Notes under the pieces: model-generated
Told to the model about the DNA's origin: nothing
Databases searched by the model: none
The model's input: only the letters and a program-made list of their open reading frames with translations
Assembly (NCBI RefSeq): GCF_000721495.1
Contig: NZ_JOHY01000001.1
Location: 124,001 to 188,000 of the forward strand
DNA: 64,000 nucleotides
Source: Streptomyces sp. NRRL F-5123
Lineage (GTDB): Bacteria; Actinomycetota; Actinomycetes; Streptomycetales; Streptomycetaceae
Direction: 5' to 3'
Position numbers and translations under genes: made by a program
Part shown: one piece after another, positions 26,320 through 34,319 of the stretch
How positions within the stretch are numbered: position 1 is the stretch's first letter
How the letters are laid out: each line of letters opens with the position of its first letter

Positions 26320-28206
26320 TCAGCGCGGCAGCCCGGCGAACACCTCTATCCAGAAGCGCTGGTGCGCGTCCGACGCGCCGACCAGGTACGTTGCCCGGAG
26401 CTTGGGCGGCAGCAGCGCCACCAGCCGTGCGACCACCTTGCGGTGCCGGCGCAGCTGCGACAGCTCGGCGTTGGCGATGACCTGGTGCACCACGTCGCTG
26501 TCCGCGCCGCCCTCGCTCGAACCGCCGGCCGCCCGCCGCAGCCGCTCCTCCCAGCGGCCGACGTCCGCGGCCAGCTCCCGCAGACCGGTCACCGGCCGGT
26601 TGCTGAGCCGGTCGGCCAGCGCGGTCAGCGGGACGGGCGCGTACTCGCCGTCACCGAGGTAGACCGTGCCCATTTCCAGCGGCAGTCCCCGCTGGTGCAG
26701 CTTGACCAGCCGCTCCATCGTGCGCTTGGTGATCCAGGCGCGCCCCTCCTCGTCGATGTCGTGCTTCCACCACTCCAGTACCGTCTCGGCGACGGCGCCG
26801 TACTTCGCGATCAGCCACTCGTTCGCCGGGATGTCCTGCGGCTCCACCGTGAGCGACGCCGTGAAGCGGGTGGCCTGCGCGATGTTGTTGCGCGCCACCT
26901 GGAGCTTGCGGCCCAGGTGGTACGGCGGGTTCTGCAGGGCTATCTGCGCCCGCAGACCGGGTATCGGACGGCCCGCGAGCGACCACTCCTGGGTGATCTC
27001 CATGAGCTTGGCGAACGCCGCCTTGTCCTTGGGACGGTTGTACTCGTCCCAGACGATCACCTTCGGCTCCGGCCCGGTGAAACCCTTCGCCAGCAGGTTG
27101 TCCAGCGACCCGTCGGGGGTGGGCACCGGGGCGCACAGGTCCTCGACGTTGGTGACCGGCAGCGAGAAGTACAGCGCCTCCCGGCCGCCCAGCTCGTCGC
27201 GCACGGTCTGCCGCACCAGCTCCGTCTTCCCGCAGCCGGGCGGCCCCTGGAGCAGCACCGACCAGCGGTTGCGCAGCGCCGCGCGCAGCACCTTGCGCAC
27301 CGGGTCGGCGACGGCCGCCGGATTCGGCACGCCGAGCGCGCCCGCGAGCCGGTCGAGCACCTCGGCCGTCCGGTCCGGGCCGGGCCTGCCGTCGGGCAGC
27401 GGCTCGGCGAGCCGCAGCCGCTCACCGTTGACCAGCGGCAGGCCCCAGCGCAGCGGGAAGCCCTCGCACGCGTTGGCGAGGATGTGGTCCACGGTCCGCG
27501 GCGACAGCGCCTCGCGCAGTGCCGGGGACAGCGACGCCCACACGGCGAACACCCCGGCCAGATCCCGGTCCCGGTACTTCTGGGCAAGCTTGACGCGCCA
27601 CGCCGTGTCGTTCGCGGTGATCCGGACGGTCACCATGCGGTCCAGGATCGCGAGGTCGCTGCGCCGGGCGGCGGTCTCGGCCAGCGACTCGTTGTCGGTG
27701 AGGAAGACGCCGATGCAACCCAGCGCGCGCAGGTCGTACTCGCCCAGCGTCCAGTTGCACGCGACCTGCATCAGCTGGCTCTGGATCGTCTCGCCCGCCT
27801 GCAGCGAGTCGTCGATGAGCAGCACGAAGGGCTTGCCCGGCTTCAGCTGGCTCATCACCAGCTGGCGCAGCACCAGTTCGCCGGTCGCGGGATCCCGCAC
27901 GGGTGCGTTGACGAGCAGGTCGTCGGGGGTCAGGTTGGCGGCGGGCACGAAGACCAGCGCGGCCTGCGGGTAGGCCTCGGCGACGTGCGAGAAGAAGGTC
28001 GCGGTCTTGCCGATGCCGTGCTCGCCGAAGACCTGGCCGGTCTGGCCCATGTCGATCATCGCGTCGATGAACGACTCGAGCCGGGAACCGGCCGCCGAGC
28101 CCTCCGGCGGCCGGGGGTAGGTGGCGTTCGGCCGCCACGCGCGCGGCGCCTGGACCGGACCCGGGACCGGCGGCGGGAACGGGGGCGGAGTGACGGCGGT
28201 GCTCAT
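26320..28206 (-). CDS. MoxR-like AAA+ ATPase with two P-loops
   Basis: A 628-aa protein with two AAA+ modules. The first has Walker A GEHGIGKT (61-68, K67) and Walker B VLLIDDS (D132-D133). The second has GPPGCGKTE (K327) and VIVWDEYNR (D387-E388). The N-terminal 35 residues are Pro-rich. MoxR ATPases work as chaperones that remodel or activate a client together with a VWA-domain partner, and the upstream gene encodes exactly such a partner with a 4-bp ATGA overlap. Two P-loops in one chain are unusual; most MoxR proteins have one. The client in this locus may be the LRR or SDR proteins or the tRNA-like RNAs (inference). Confidence 0.85.
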   Translation of the reverse strand: MSTAVTPPPFPPPVPGPVQAPRAWRPNATYPRPPEGSAAGSRLESFIDAMIDMGQTGQVFGEHGIGKTATFFSHVAEAYPQAALVFVPAANLTPDDLLVNAPVRDPATGELVLRQLVMSQLKPGKPFVLLIDDSLQAGETIQSQLMQVACNWTLGEYDLRALGCIGVFLTDNESLAETAARRSDLAILDRMVTVRITANDTAWRVKLAQKYRDRDLAGVFAVWASLSPALREALSPRTVDHILANACEGFPLRWGLPLVNGERLRLAEPLPDGRPGPDRTAEVLDRLAGALGVPNPAAVADPVRKVLRAALRNRWSVLLQGPPGCGKTELVRQTVRDELGGREALYFSLPVTNVEDLCAPVPTPDGSLDNLLAKGFTGPEPKVIVWDEYNRPKDKAAFAKLMEITQEWSLAGRPIPGLRAQIALQNPPYHLGRKLQVARNNIAQATRFTASLTVEPQDIPANEWLIAKYGAVAETVLEWWKHDIDEEGRAWITKRTMERLVKLHQRGLPLEMGTVYLGDGEYAPVPLTALADRLSNRPVTGLRELAADVGRWEERLRRAAGGSSEGGADSDVVHQVIANAELSQLRRHRKVVARLVALLPPKLRATYLVGASDAHQRFWIEVFAGLPR

Positions 28207-29651
28207 GTCGATCCTGTCGTGACGCGATGGCATGCCATCGGCGGGTGGTGGGCGTCGGGCCAGTCGTCGCCGCCCTCGGTGATGAGCCAGATCCACTTGT
28301 CCGGCTCCGCGGGGGTGATGTGCGGGGCGTAGCCGTCGGTGAGGACCACCACCGCGTCCGGCCGCTCCTCGAAGGGCCGCCCGTCGAGGGCGGTACGGCC
28401 CTCCACGTAGTCGGCGACGACGGCGAAGCTCGTGCCGCCCCCGCCGTGGACCCGCTCGCCGGGCCGGAAGGGCATCACCGCACCGTCGAAGGACAGCCAG
28501 TGCGCCTGCACCCCGTCGATCGCCCCGACCAGCCGGGTCAGCCACCGCACCACGTGGCCGGGCATCGACCCGGACGTGTCGTACGCGATGACCAGTACCT
28601 TGTCCCGGACCGGCCCGCGGCGCGACAGCATCGGGTCGGCGCCCAGAGCGGCCAGCAGCGCCCCGCGCTTCTTGGGGTAGACCAGCCGCTCGCCCTCCCG
28701 CAGCTTCGAGGCGAGCACGTCCACCAGCCAGCGCTGCCACCAGTCCACCCGGCCGGTCGCGGTGGTCGTGCCGCGCAGCGCGCCCGCCCCGAGCCGGCCC
28801 CACAGCCGGGACACCCGCTCGCCGGCCCCCTCCGTACGGTCCATCAGGTCCAGCAGTTCGCCCTCCGCCCCGGCGTGCCCGCGGCGGGCGGCGAGCAGCA
28901 CGTTGAGCAGCACCGAGCCGGCCGTCCCGTCCACGGTCTCCTGGTCGGCCGGCACCGCGCCCTCCGTCAGGTGCAGGCAGCGCGGCTCGGGCACCGGCGG
29001 ATGGCGCATGCGCTTCAGCTCGCGGTGGACGGACATGTCGGTGGCGGTGAACGTCGCGTAGTCCACGGGGTCCCGGCCGTGCGCCAGCAGATCCTCGGTG
29101 TAGGCGCGGTGGACGGCCGCCGGGTCGATGCCTGTGGGCTCGCCGTCCACCAGGGGCAGCGTGTCCCGGCCGAGCCGCACCAGGGCGACGTGGTTGATGG
29201 ACACCTCGGCGGCGAGGGTGAACACCGGATCGGCCCGCAACTCCGGCTCGGCGAAAAGATGGCGGTGCACCAGATGCCGCGCCTCGTGGAAGAGCACGAA
29301 CTTCACCCCGTCCAGACCCAGCGCCACGAAGAACTCCGGGTTGTACAGCAGCAGGCAGCTGCCGTCGCCGCTCGCCACCACCGCGGCGGTGCCGACCGCC
29401 GTGGTCGCGATCTGGTGCCGGCACTTCGCGTACAGCCAGGACGCCACCGCCGACTCGCTCAGCCCGAAGTCCAGCAGCGCCGCCTCCTTGAGCCGCTGCG
29501 CCTCGGCCGTGACGCCCGGGTCGGCCGGCTGCCACCGCTCCAGCGCCCGGCGGTCCGCCAGATCGACGACATGGCGGTGCCGACCCCGCTCCCCGTACCC
29601 CATCTGCTCCGCCCCCGTGCTCTTTCCCTGCTCCGTACCTGACGCATCCAT
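28203..29651 (-). CDS. HEXXH putative metallopeptidase with C-terminal VWA domain
   Basis: A 482-aa protein. Its N-terminal half carries VLFHEARHLVHRHLF with H122-E123-x2-H126, the zinc-binding HEXXH of metallopeptidase-like domains found in VWA proteins of this type. The C-terminal domain is a von Willebrand A fold with the MIDAS motif AYDTSGSM (D358, S360, S362) and VVVLTDGYAPH. Such proteins pair with MoxR ATPases, and here the genes overlap by 4 bp. ATG at 29651 is the longest start; M17 at 29603 is an alternative with GGAG close by. It is divergent from tRNA-like gene 3. Confidence 0.83.
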   Translation of the reverse strand: MDASGTEQGKSTGAEQMGYGERGRHRHVVDLADRRALERWQPADPGVTAEAQRLKEAALLDFGLSESAVASWLYAKCRHQIATTAVGTAAVVASGDGSCLLLYNPEFFVALGLDGVKFVLFHEARHLVHRHLFAEPELRADPVFTLAAEVSINHVALVRLGRDTLPLVDGEPTGIDPAAVHRAYTEDLLAHGRDPVDYATFTATDMSVHRELKRMRHPPVPEPRCLHLTEGAVPADQETVDGTAGSVLLNVLLAARRGHAGAEGELLDLMDRTEGAGERVSRLWGRLGAGALRGTTTATGRVDWWQRWLVDVLASKLREGERLVYPKKRGALLAALGADPMLSRRGPVRDKVLVIAYDTSGSMPGHVVRWLTRLVGAIDGVQAHWLSFDGAVMPFRPGERVHGGGGTSFAVVADYVEGRTALDGRPFEERPDAVVVLTDGYAPHITPAEPDKWIWLITEGGDDWPDAHHPPMACHRVTTGST

Positions 29652-29720
29652 TGGTACCAGTCGGCGGCGACAGCGCCGCCGGGTTTTCCACAGGGCGGCC
29701 GCCGCCTAGGATCACCACGC

Positions 29721-29792
29721 GGGGTCGTAGCGCAGAGGCAGACGCTCGGTCTCCAAAACCGGATCACGCTGGTTCGAATCCAGCCGCCCCGC
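29721..29792 (+). tRNA. tRNA-like gene 3, anticodon CCA
   Basis: A 72-nt tRNA-like sequence: D arm GCGC-AGAGGCAG-ACGC, anticodon arm TCGGT-CTCCAAA-ACCGG (U33 present, CCA at 29753-29755, formally tryptophan), T arm GCTGG-TTCGAAT-CCAGC. The acceptor GGGGTCG/CGCCCCG pairs imperfectly unless a T is bulged. It lies 69 bp upstream of the HEXXH-VWA gene on the opposite strand. It shares CGTAGCGCAGAGGCAG with the two tRNA-like genes at 23348 and 23436, and does not look like an ordinary Streptomyces tRNA-Trp. Confidence 0.6.
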
Positions 29793-29854
29793 ACCCTCCG
29801 GCACCCGGTCCGTACGGGCGCACGCAGAGCAACGCGCCGCGCCCGTACGGCGGT

Positions 29855-30691
29855 TCAGGCGACGGCGCCGGCCGTCACGACCAGCTCGGGCACCGTGCCG
29901 GCGAATGTCGGCAGCAGCTGGGCGGCCACGGCCCACGCCTCCGTGTTCCCGCCGAGCCCTTCGCGGACCAGCGGCCGCAGCTCGGCCCGCGCCTCCCGCA
30001 GCCGGGACGGGAAGGCCCACCGCCCGGCGGCGAGCACCTCCAGCACCTCGCACGCCGGGCCCCACTCACGGACGTACGTGCCCGGCCGGGAGATGATCCC
30101 GGCCTGCCGCATCCGGTACGCGAACGACGGGTGCCCGGCGCCGAGCCGCTCGCGCAGCGCGTGCGGGCAGTCGATCCGGATCGCCAGCGCCCAGCGCGCG
30201 TAACCGGGCAGCGGGCGCTCGCGGTCCGCGGCGTCCACCGCGTCCCAGTGCTCGCGCCGGACGAGCGCGGCGGCCGTCCGGCCGGCCTTCATCGACGTCA
30301 CCGCGCGCAGCGCGGCGACAGCGCCGTCCGCGTCGGTGTCGGCGAAATCGGTACGCGCCGTGCGGACCTGCCGGGAGACCGGCAGCGGCTCGGCGGTGCG
30401 GTCGCCGAAGGGCAGCCCGAGCCGGATGTCCCGGCGGACGGCCGGGCTCACTCGCGCGCCCATGAAGACGATCTCGTTGATCTCCGGCCGGTCGCACTCC
30501 AGCATCCACAGCGCGACGGCCGCGGGCACCCTGGCCGACGAGATCCACCGCACCGCGCTCCACAGCGCGGGTGGTCCGACACCGGACTCCGGTTCCCGCC
30601 CGGGCAGGCCGAGCCGTTCCCGTATCCGCTGCTCGTCGCCGGGCTCGGCCGCCGACAGCAGCACGTCCAGCCGCGCGTCCGTCACCCGCAC
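29855..30691 (-). CDS. Hypothetical protein beside tRNA-like gene
   Basis: A 278-aa protein I do not recognise. It is rich in Arg/Ala/Leu helices of roughly 30-40 residues (VPAAVALWMLECDRPEINE, GAVAALRAVTSMKAG, LRERLGAGHPSFAYRMRQAG), which suggests an alpha-solenoid, but no HEAT consensus is clear. There is no signal peptide or membrane segment. A GTG at 30691 starts the frame, with another GTG at 30685. It is convergent with tRNA-like gene 3 (62 bp gap) and may belong to the same cassette. Function unknown. Confidence 0.65.
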   Translation of the reverse strand: MRVTDARLDVLLSAAEPGDEQRIRERLGLPGREPESGVGPPALWSAVRWISSARVPAAVALWMLECDRPEINEIVFMGARVSPAVRRDIRLGLPFGDRTAEPLPVSRQVRTARTDFADTDADGAVAALRAVTSMKAGRTAAALVRREHWDAVDAADRERPLPGYARWALAIRIDCPHALRERLGAGHPSFAYRMRQAGIISRPGTYVREWGPACEVLEVLAAGRWAFPSRLREARAELRPLVREGLGGNTEAWAVAAQLLPTFAGTVPELVVTAGAVA

Positions 30692-30770
30692 AGCCTACGG
30701 CCCGCCGCCGACAGCCCGGCGCCCCCGTCTCCCGCCGCGGCGGCGGGAGTTCGGGGGCACGGTCCCGGTG

Positions 30771-31328
30771 TCACTGCCCCACCCGGCCGTCGACGCACTC
30801 GCGCAGCAGGTCGGCGTGGCCGCTGTGCCGGGCGTACTCCTCGACCCGGTGCACCAGCAGCTCCCGGATCGCGATCCCGTCCTTCCCGACCCGCTCGCCG
30901 AGGTCCGGGTGGGCGGCCAGCGCCGCGTCGGTCGCGGCCTGCTCGCGCTCCAGGTCGGCGTAGGCGGCGTCGACCACGGCCGGGTCGGCGACGGCGCCGA
31001 GGAAGTCCGCGTCCTTCCGCCCGTAGAGCCTGGGTTCCGGCTCGCCCTCTCCGAGCCAGTTGCGCCAGTCCCGCTCCACCTCGGCGAGGTGCCGTAGCAG
31101 GCCCAGCAGCGACATCGTCGAGGGCGGCACGGAGCGCCGGGCCAGCTGCTCGGCGTCCAGGCCCTCGCACTTCATCCGCACGGTGATCCGGTAGTTGGTC
31201 AGGTAGTCGTGCAGCGTGGCGGCCTCGCCCTCCGGGCTGTCGCCGTTCTCGCGGGGGTCGTCGTCCGGGTCGGTCCACATGTCGGGGTAGACGGTGGCCT
31301 GCGTCCATCGCTCGGGCTGATCGCTCAT
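30771..31328 (-). CDS. DinB/DUF664-family protein
   Basis: Four-helix-bundle protein of the DinB (DUF664) family, 185 aa. The metal-binding histidines lie in LLRHLAEVERDW and in HRVEEYARHSGHADLLRE, in the usual places. Members act as thiol-dependent transferases or detoxification proteins, many with unknown substrate (mycothiol in actinobacteria is a frequent partner). The start was set at MSDQPERW (31328); MQV three codons upstream is equally possible. It is monocistronic. Confidence 0.82.
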   Translation of the reverse strand: MSDQPERWTQATVYPDMWTDPDDDPRENGDSPEGEAATLHDYLTNYRITVRMKCEGLDAEQLARRSVPPSTMSLLGLLRHLAEVERDWRNWLGEGEPEPRLYGRKDADFLGAVADPAVVDAAYADLEREQAATDAALAAHPDLGERVGKDGIAIRELLVHRVEEYARHSGHADLLRECVDGRVGQ

Positions 31329-31454
31329 GACCTGCATGCTCGACCGCCACCGTGCCGCCGCGCCAGTGGTTTCCGCGCGGTCCGCGACGCGGACGGCCCG
31401 GGGCGAGGGAGCCGGTCCCCGCGTCCCGGGCCGTACCGAGGCGGCCGGCGGGGG

Positions 31455-32216
31455 TCAGGTCAGGGCGAACTGCTGGGCGGCGGAGCCGTTGCAGTCCCAG
31501 ATGCGCAGGCGGGTGCCGTTGGCGGTGGCGCCGCTCGGGGAGTCGAGGCAGCGGCCGGACTGGGGGTTGACCAGCGAGCCGTCCGAGCGCTGGTTCCAGA
31601 CCTGCCCGCCGGAGCCGTTGCAGTCCCACAGCTCCACCTGGGTGCCGTTGGCGGTGCCGTTGCCGTTGATGTCGAGGCAGCGGCCGAGCGTGCCGAGCGA
31701 GCCGTTGGCGTTGTGGAACCAGTGCTGGTCGACCGCCCAGGACTGGCAGTCCCACAGCTGCACCGCCGAGCCGTTGGTGCCGCTGTCGTCGGCGGCGACG
31801 TCCACGCACTTGCCGCCCGGGCCGGCCACCGGGGCGCCGCCGTTCACGGTGAAGCGCTGGGCGGCGGAGCCGTTGCAGTCCCAGACGCGCAGCCGGGTGC
31901 CGTTGGCGGTGGCGCCGTCCGGGGAGTCGAGGCAGCGGCCGGACTGCGGGTTGAACAGCGAGCCGTCGGCGCGCTGCACGAACCTCTGCCCGCCGACGCC
32001 GTTGCAGTCCCACAGCTCGACCTGGGTGCCGTTGGCGGTGCCGTTGCCGTTGATGTCGAGGCAGCGGCCGAGCGTGCCGAGCGAGCCGTTGGCGTTGTGC
32101 GACCAGTGCTGGTCCTCGGCATAGGTCTGGCAGTCCCACAGCTGCACCGCCGTGCCGTTGGTGCCGGTGTCGTCGGCGGCGACGTCCACGCACTTGCCCC
32201 CGGGACCGGTGACCGT
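31455..32216 (-). repeat. Tandem duplication encoding two near-identical CBM13 modules
   Basis: Two blocks of about 375 bp in the GH54 gene (roughly 31455-31830 and 31840-32216) encode almost the same ricin-type trefoil; long stretches such as LGTLGRCLDINGNGTANGTQ are identical in both. This points to recent duplication or gene conversion. Confidence 0.85.
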
Positions 32217-33395
32217 ACCCTGCGGGCCGTTGGGCACATCGGTCCGCCCGCTGTAGCCGGCCGCGACGACGTCCGCCTGCACGGCGCTCTCGGCCGCATC
32301 GGTGGGGTAGCCGGCGACCATGGCGCCCTCGAAGAAGGTGCCCATGTTGCGGTTGCTGTTGTCACCGCCCGTGCCGAGGATGATGCCGCCCTCCTGCTGC
32401 ATGGGCCGGTATCCGCTGCGGGTGGGCAGCCCGCCGCTCCACCAGGTCGACAGCCCGCCGCTCTGCGAGTTGCCGCCCTTGATCGCGTACGTCGTCTGCC
32501 CGTCGTTCTTCAGCACGGCGGTGACGTACGGGCTGCTGTTGCCGAGGTTGGCGGTGTTGGAACCGTTGCCGCCCTGGAACATGCCGTTCTCCATGTCCGC
32601 CTCGACCCACGGGCCCGAGCCGGTGCAGGGGGAGAAGTAGCAGGTGGTGGCGATGCTGACGGCGTCCATGTGGCCGTTCCCGGTGTCGTACGGGGTGCTC
32701 TCGGCGTTGCCGTAGTCGAAGCAGCAGTCCGAGCCGACGTGCGTACCGCTGGCGACCATGTAGACGCCCTCGGGACGGCCGTCGACCGCGACGCCCGGTG
32801 CGACGCCGGTGTAGCGGTAGCCGACACCCGGTGAGACCCAGATCCCGTAGACCTTGTGGCCGCCCGCGCGGACGGCGATCTCGCTCGCGTCGGCGCCGCG
32901 GTCCACGCCGCCGGCGCCGCCGGCCGGACCGGGCAGCAGGTCGTTGTGCCGGCTCGTCTGGTCGTAGACCTTGCCGATGCGGCAGGTGGTGCCGCCGCAG
33001 AAGGTGTCCTGGCGCTCGGCGTCGGCGTAACCGCCCTGGGCCAGGAGCCCGATGTCGGCGGTCGCGCCGTCCGAGGCGCGGGTGACCTGGTAGAGCGGGC
33101 CGCTGTAGCCGGAGAAGAGGGCCCGCACCGTGCTGTGCGCGGCCACGCAGGGCGTACCCGCCGCGGCGTAGATGTCGCACGGCAGCGAGCCGGCCGCCTG
33201 GGAGGCGGCCGGCAGCGCGAGCAGGCCGCCCAGCACCAGCGCCAGGACGGCCACGGCCGATCCCAGGGCGCGGGCCGGCCGGCGGCGCGCCGCCGCGAGG
33301 AGAGCCGCCGTACGGGACGGCGCCGTGCGGTGCGGTGCGGTGCGGGGCGCTTCCGTGCCGGGTGGTGCGGGAGTGGCCCATGGGGTCTGTTGCAT
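31455..33395 (-). CDS. GH54 alpha-L-arabinofuranosidase with two CBM13 domains (secreted)
   Basis: Secreted arabinofuranosidase, 646 aa. After a long N-terminal region (Arg-rich, hydrophobic segment near residues 45-65, ending AASQAAG) the GH54 catalytic domain starts at LPCDIYAAAGTPCVAAHSTV, with paired cysteines and the WVEADMENGMF and MGTFFEGAMVAGYP segments expected to hold the catalytic Glu and Asp. The C-terminus carries two ricin-type beta-trefoil CBM13 domains with repeated QLWDC..QHW units, replacing the CBM42 usual in fungal enzymes. ATG at 33395 follows AGGAG by seven bases. It should trim arabinose from arabinoxylan or arabinan. It is divergent from the LacI gene at 34320. Confidence 0.88.
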   Translation of the reverse strand: MQQTPWATPAPPGTEAPRTAPHRTAPSRTAALLAAARRRPARALGSAVAVLALVLGGLLALPAASQAAGSLPCDIYAAAGTPCVAAHSTVRALFSGYSGPLYQVTRASDGATADIGLLAQGGYADAERQDTFCGGTTCRIGKVYDQTSRHNDLLPGPAGGAGGVDRGADASEIAVRAGGHKVYGIWVSPGVGYRYTGVAPGVAVDGRPEGVYMVASGTHVGSDCCFDYGNAESTPYDTGNGHMDAVSIATTCYFSPCTGSGPWVEADMENGMFQGGNGSNTANLGNSSPYVTAVLKNDGQTTYAIKGGNSQSGGLSTWWSGGLPTRSGYRPMQQEGGIILGTGGDNSNRNMGTFFEGAMVAGYPTDAAESAVQADVVAAGYSGRTDVPNGPQGTVTGPGGKCVDVAADDTGTNGTAVQLWDCQTYAEDQHWSHNANGSLGTLGRCLDINGNGTANGTQVELWDCNGVGGQRFVQRADGSLFNPQSGRCLDSPDGATANGTRLRVWDCNGSAAQRFTVNGGAPVAGPGGKCVDVAADDSGTNGSAVQLWDCQSWAVDQHWFHNANGSLGTLGRCLDINGNGTANGTQVELWDCNGSGGQVWNQRSDGSLVNPQSGRCLDSPSGATANGTRLRIWDCNGSAAQQFALT

Positions 33396-33993
33396 GACGC
33401 GCTCCTGTGGAGTGGGGGAGGGGAGCTGCCGCCCTGCCACCGAAACGGCGGGCGGCGGTTGCCGACCCGCTGGGCGCCGTGCAGGTGGCGGCGGCGGAGG
33501 CACCACCACCGCCGCCACCCGTCAGAGGGTCGTGCACTGCGCTCGTTCGATCATGCCGTTCAACGATGTAAAGCCTGGGGCAACACCGATGACAGCACGG
33601 TGCGCGCGGCATGTCCAGACCTTTCGCACCCGCAATTCGGGTCGGTGCGGCGGCTGTTCGGCAAAGACTGACGCCAACTCAATTTCTTCGCTGAGCTGCG
33701 GATTTGACGTTCCCCCGGCAAACCGCGGCAGCTCGGATCGGGTGCTGGGGTCCTCGGGAAGGTCCGCCGAAGGGGCGGCCACGCCGCGCTCCTCGGGCAC
33801 TTACCGGAACGCCTTTCGTGCCGCGTCTTGACCCGGCCCTGCGCAATAATCGATGGTCCTTCTACATCGTTGTACGGCCTTGCTCCAGCGCGGTCGGCCC
33901 TCCCCGCGCGACCGCCCCGCCGGCGGTTCCGCCCCGCTCCGTCCCCGGCTCCGCCCGTTCCCGACCGCATGCCACGACCACCTCGACGAGGAT
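33396..33993. promoter_or_regulatory. Divergent regulatory region with inverted decamers CAACGATGTA
   Basis: Intergenic region upstream of GH54. The decamer CAACGATGTA occurs at 33561-33570 and its exact inverse TACATCGTTG at 33863-33872, each in a partly symmetric context (TACATCGTTGTA). They are candidate half or full operators for the LacI regulator downstream, the first 166 bp from the GH54 start. No gene was recognised in this stretch. Confidence 0.4.
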
Positions 33994-34227
33994 GTGATCC
34001 GTCGTACGACCACCCGTCCGCCGACCGGGTCCGTCGCCGCCGCCGTGCGCGCCGCCGGCCCGTGCCCGGCCGCCACCGCCGTGCTGCGGCCGGCCGTCGT
34101 CCACCATCTGATCGACCACTGCTTCTCGCAGTACGGCCCGGCGTCCACCGACGCGGTCAACGGCGGTTTCCTCGCGGTGGTGGTGCTGCTGCAGACTCTG
34201 CTCAGCCGCACCCGGCAACTGGAGTGA
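33994..34227 (+). CDS. Possible small hypothetical protein
   Basis: A 77-aa frame ending in LIDHCFSQYGPASTDAVNGG, then a hydrophobic VVVLLQTLL helix. Third codon positions are almost all G or C over the last 60 codons, as in real Streptomyces genes. The N-terminus is unsure: GTG at 33994 has GAGG only two bases away, and the frame stays open further upstream. No family recognised. It would lie 92 bp before the LacI gene on the same strand. Confidence 0.35.
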   Translation: MIRRTTTRPPTGSVAAAVRAAGPCPAATAVLRPAVVHHLIDHCFSQYGPASTDAVNGGFLAVVVLLQTLLSRTRQLE

Positions 34228-34319
34228 CCGCTACGGACGCCCGTGCCCGGGGTGCCGGCCCGGCCGTACCCCACGGCCGGGGCCGTCCCGCCACCCAGAG
34301 CCCGCAAGAAAGGAAAGCC

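Noticed and set aside
26320..29718. One giant MoxR-VWA fusion suggested by a continuous open frame
   Set aside because: The VWA gene lies in another frame and ends with a TGA that overlaps the MoxR ATG; they are two coupled genes.
23348..29792. tRNA-flanked integrative element
   Set aside because: No integrase, excisionase, transfer genes or tRNA 3'-end direct repeats of att type were seen; the shared sequence is in the D arm, which is not the usual att site.
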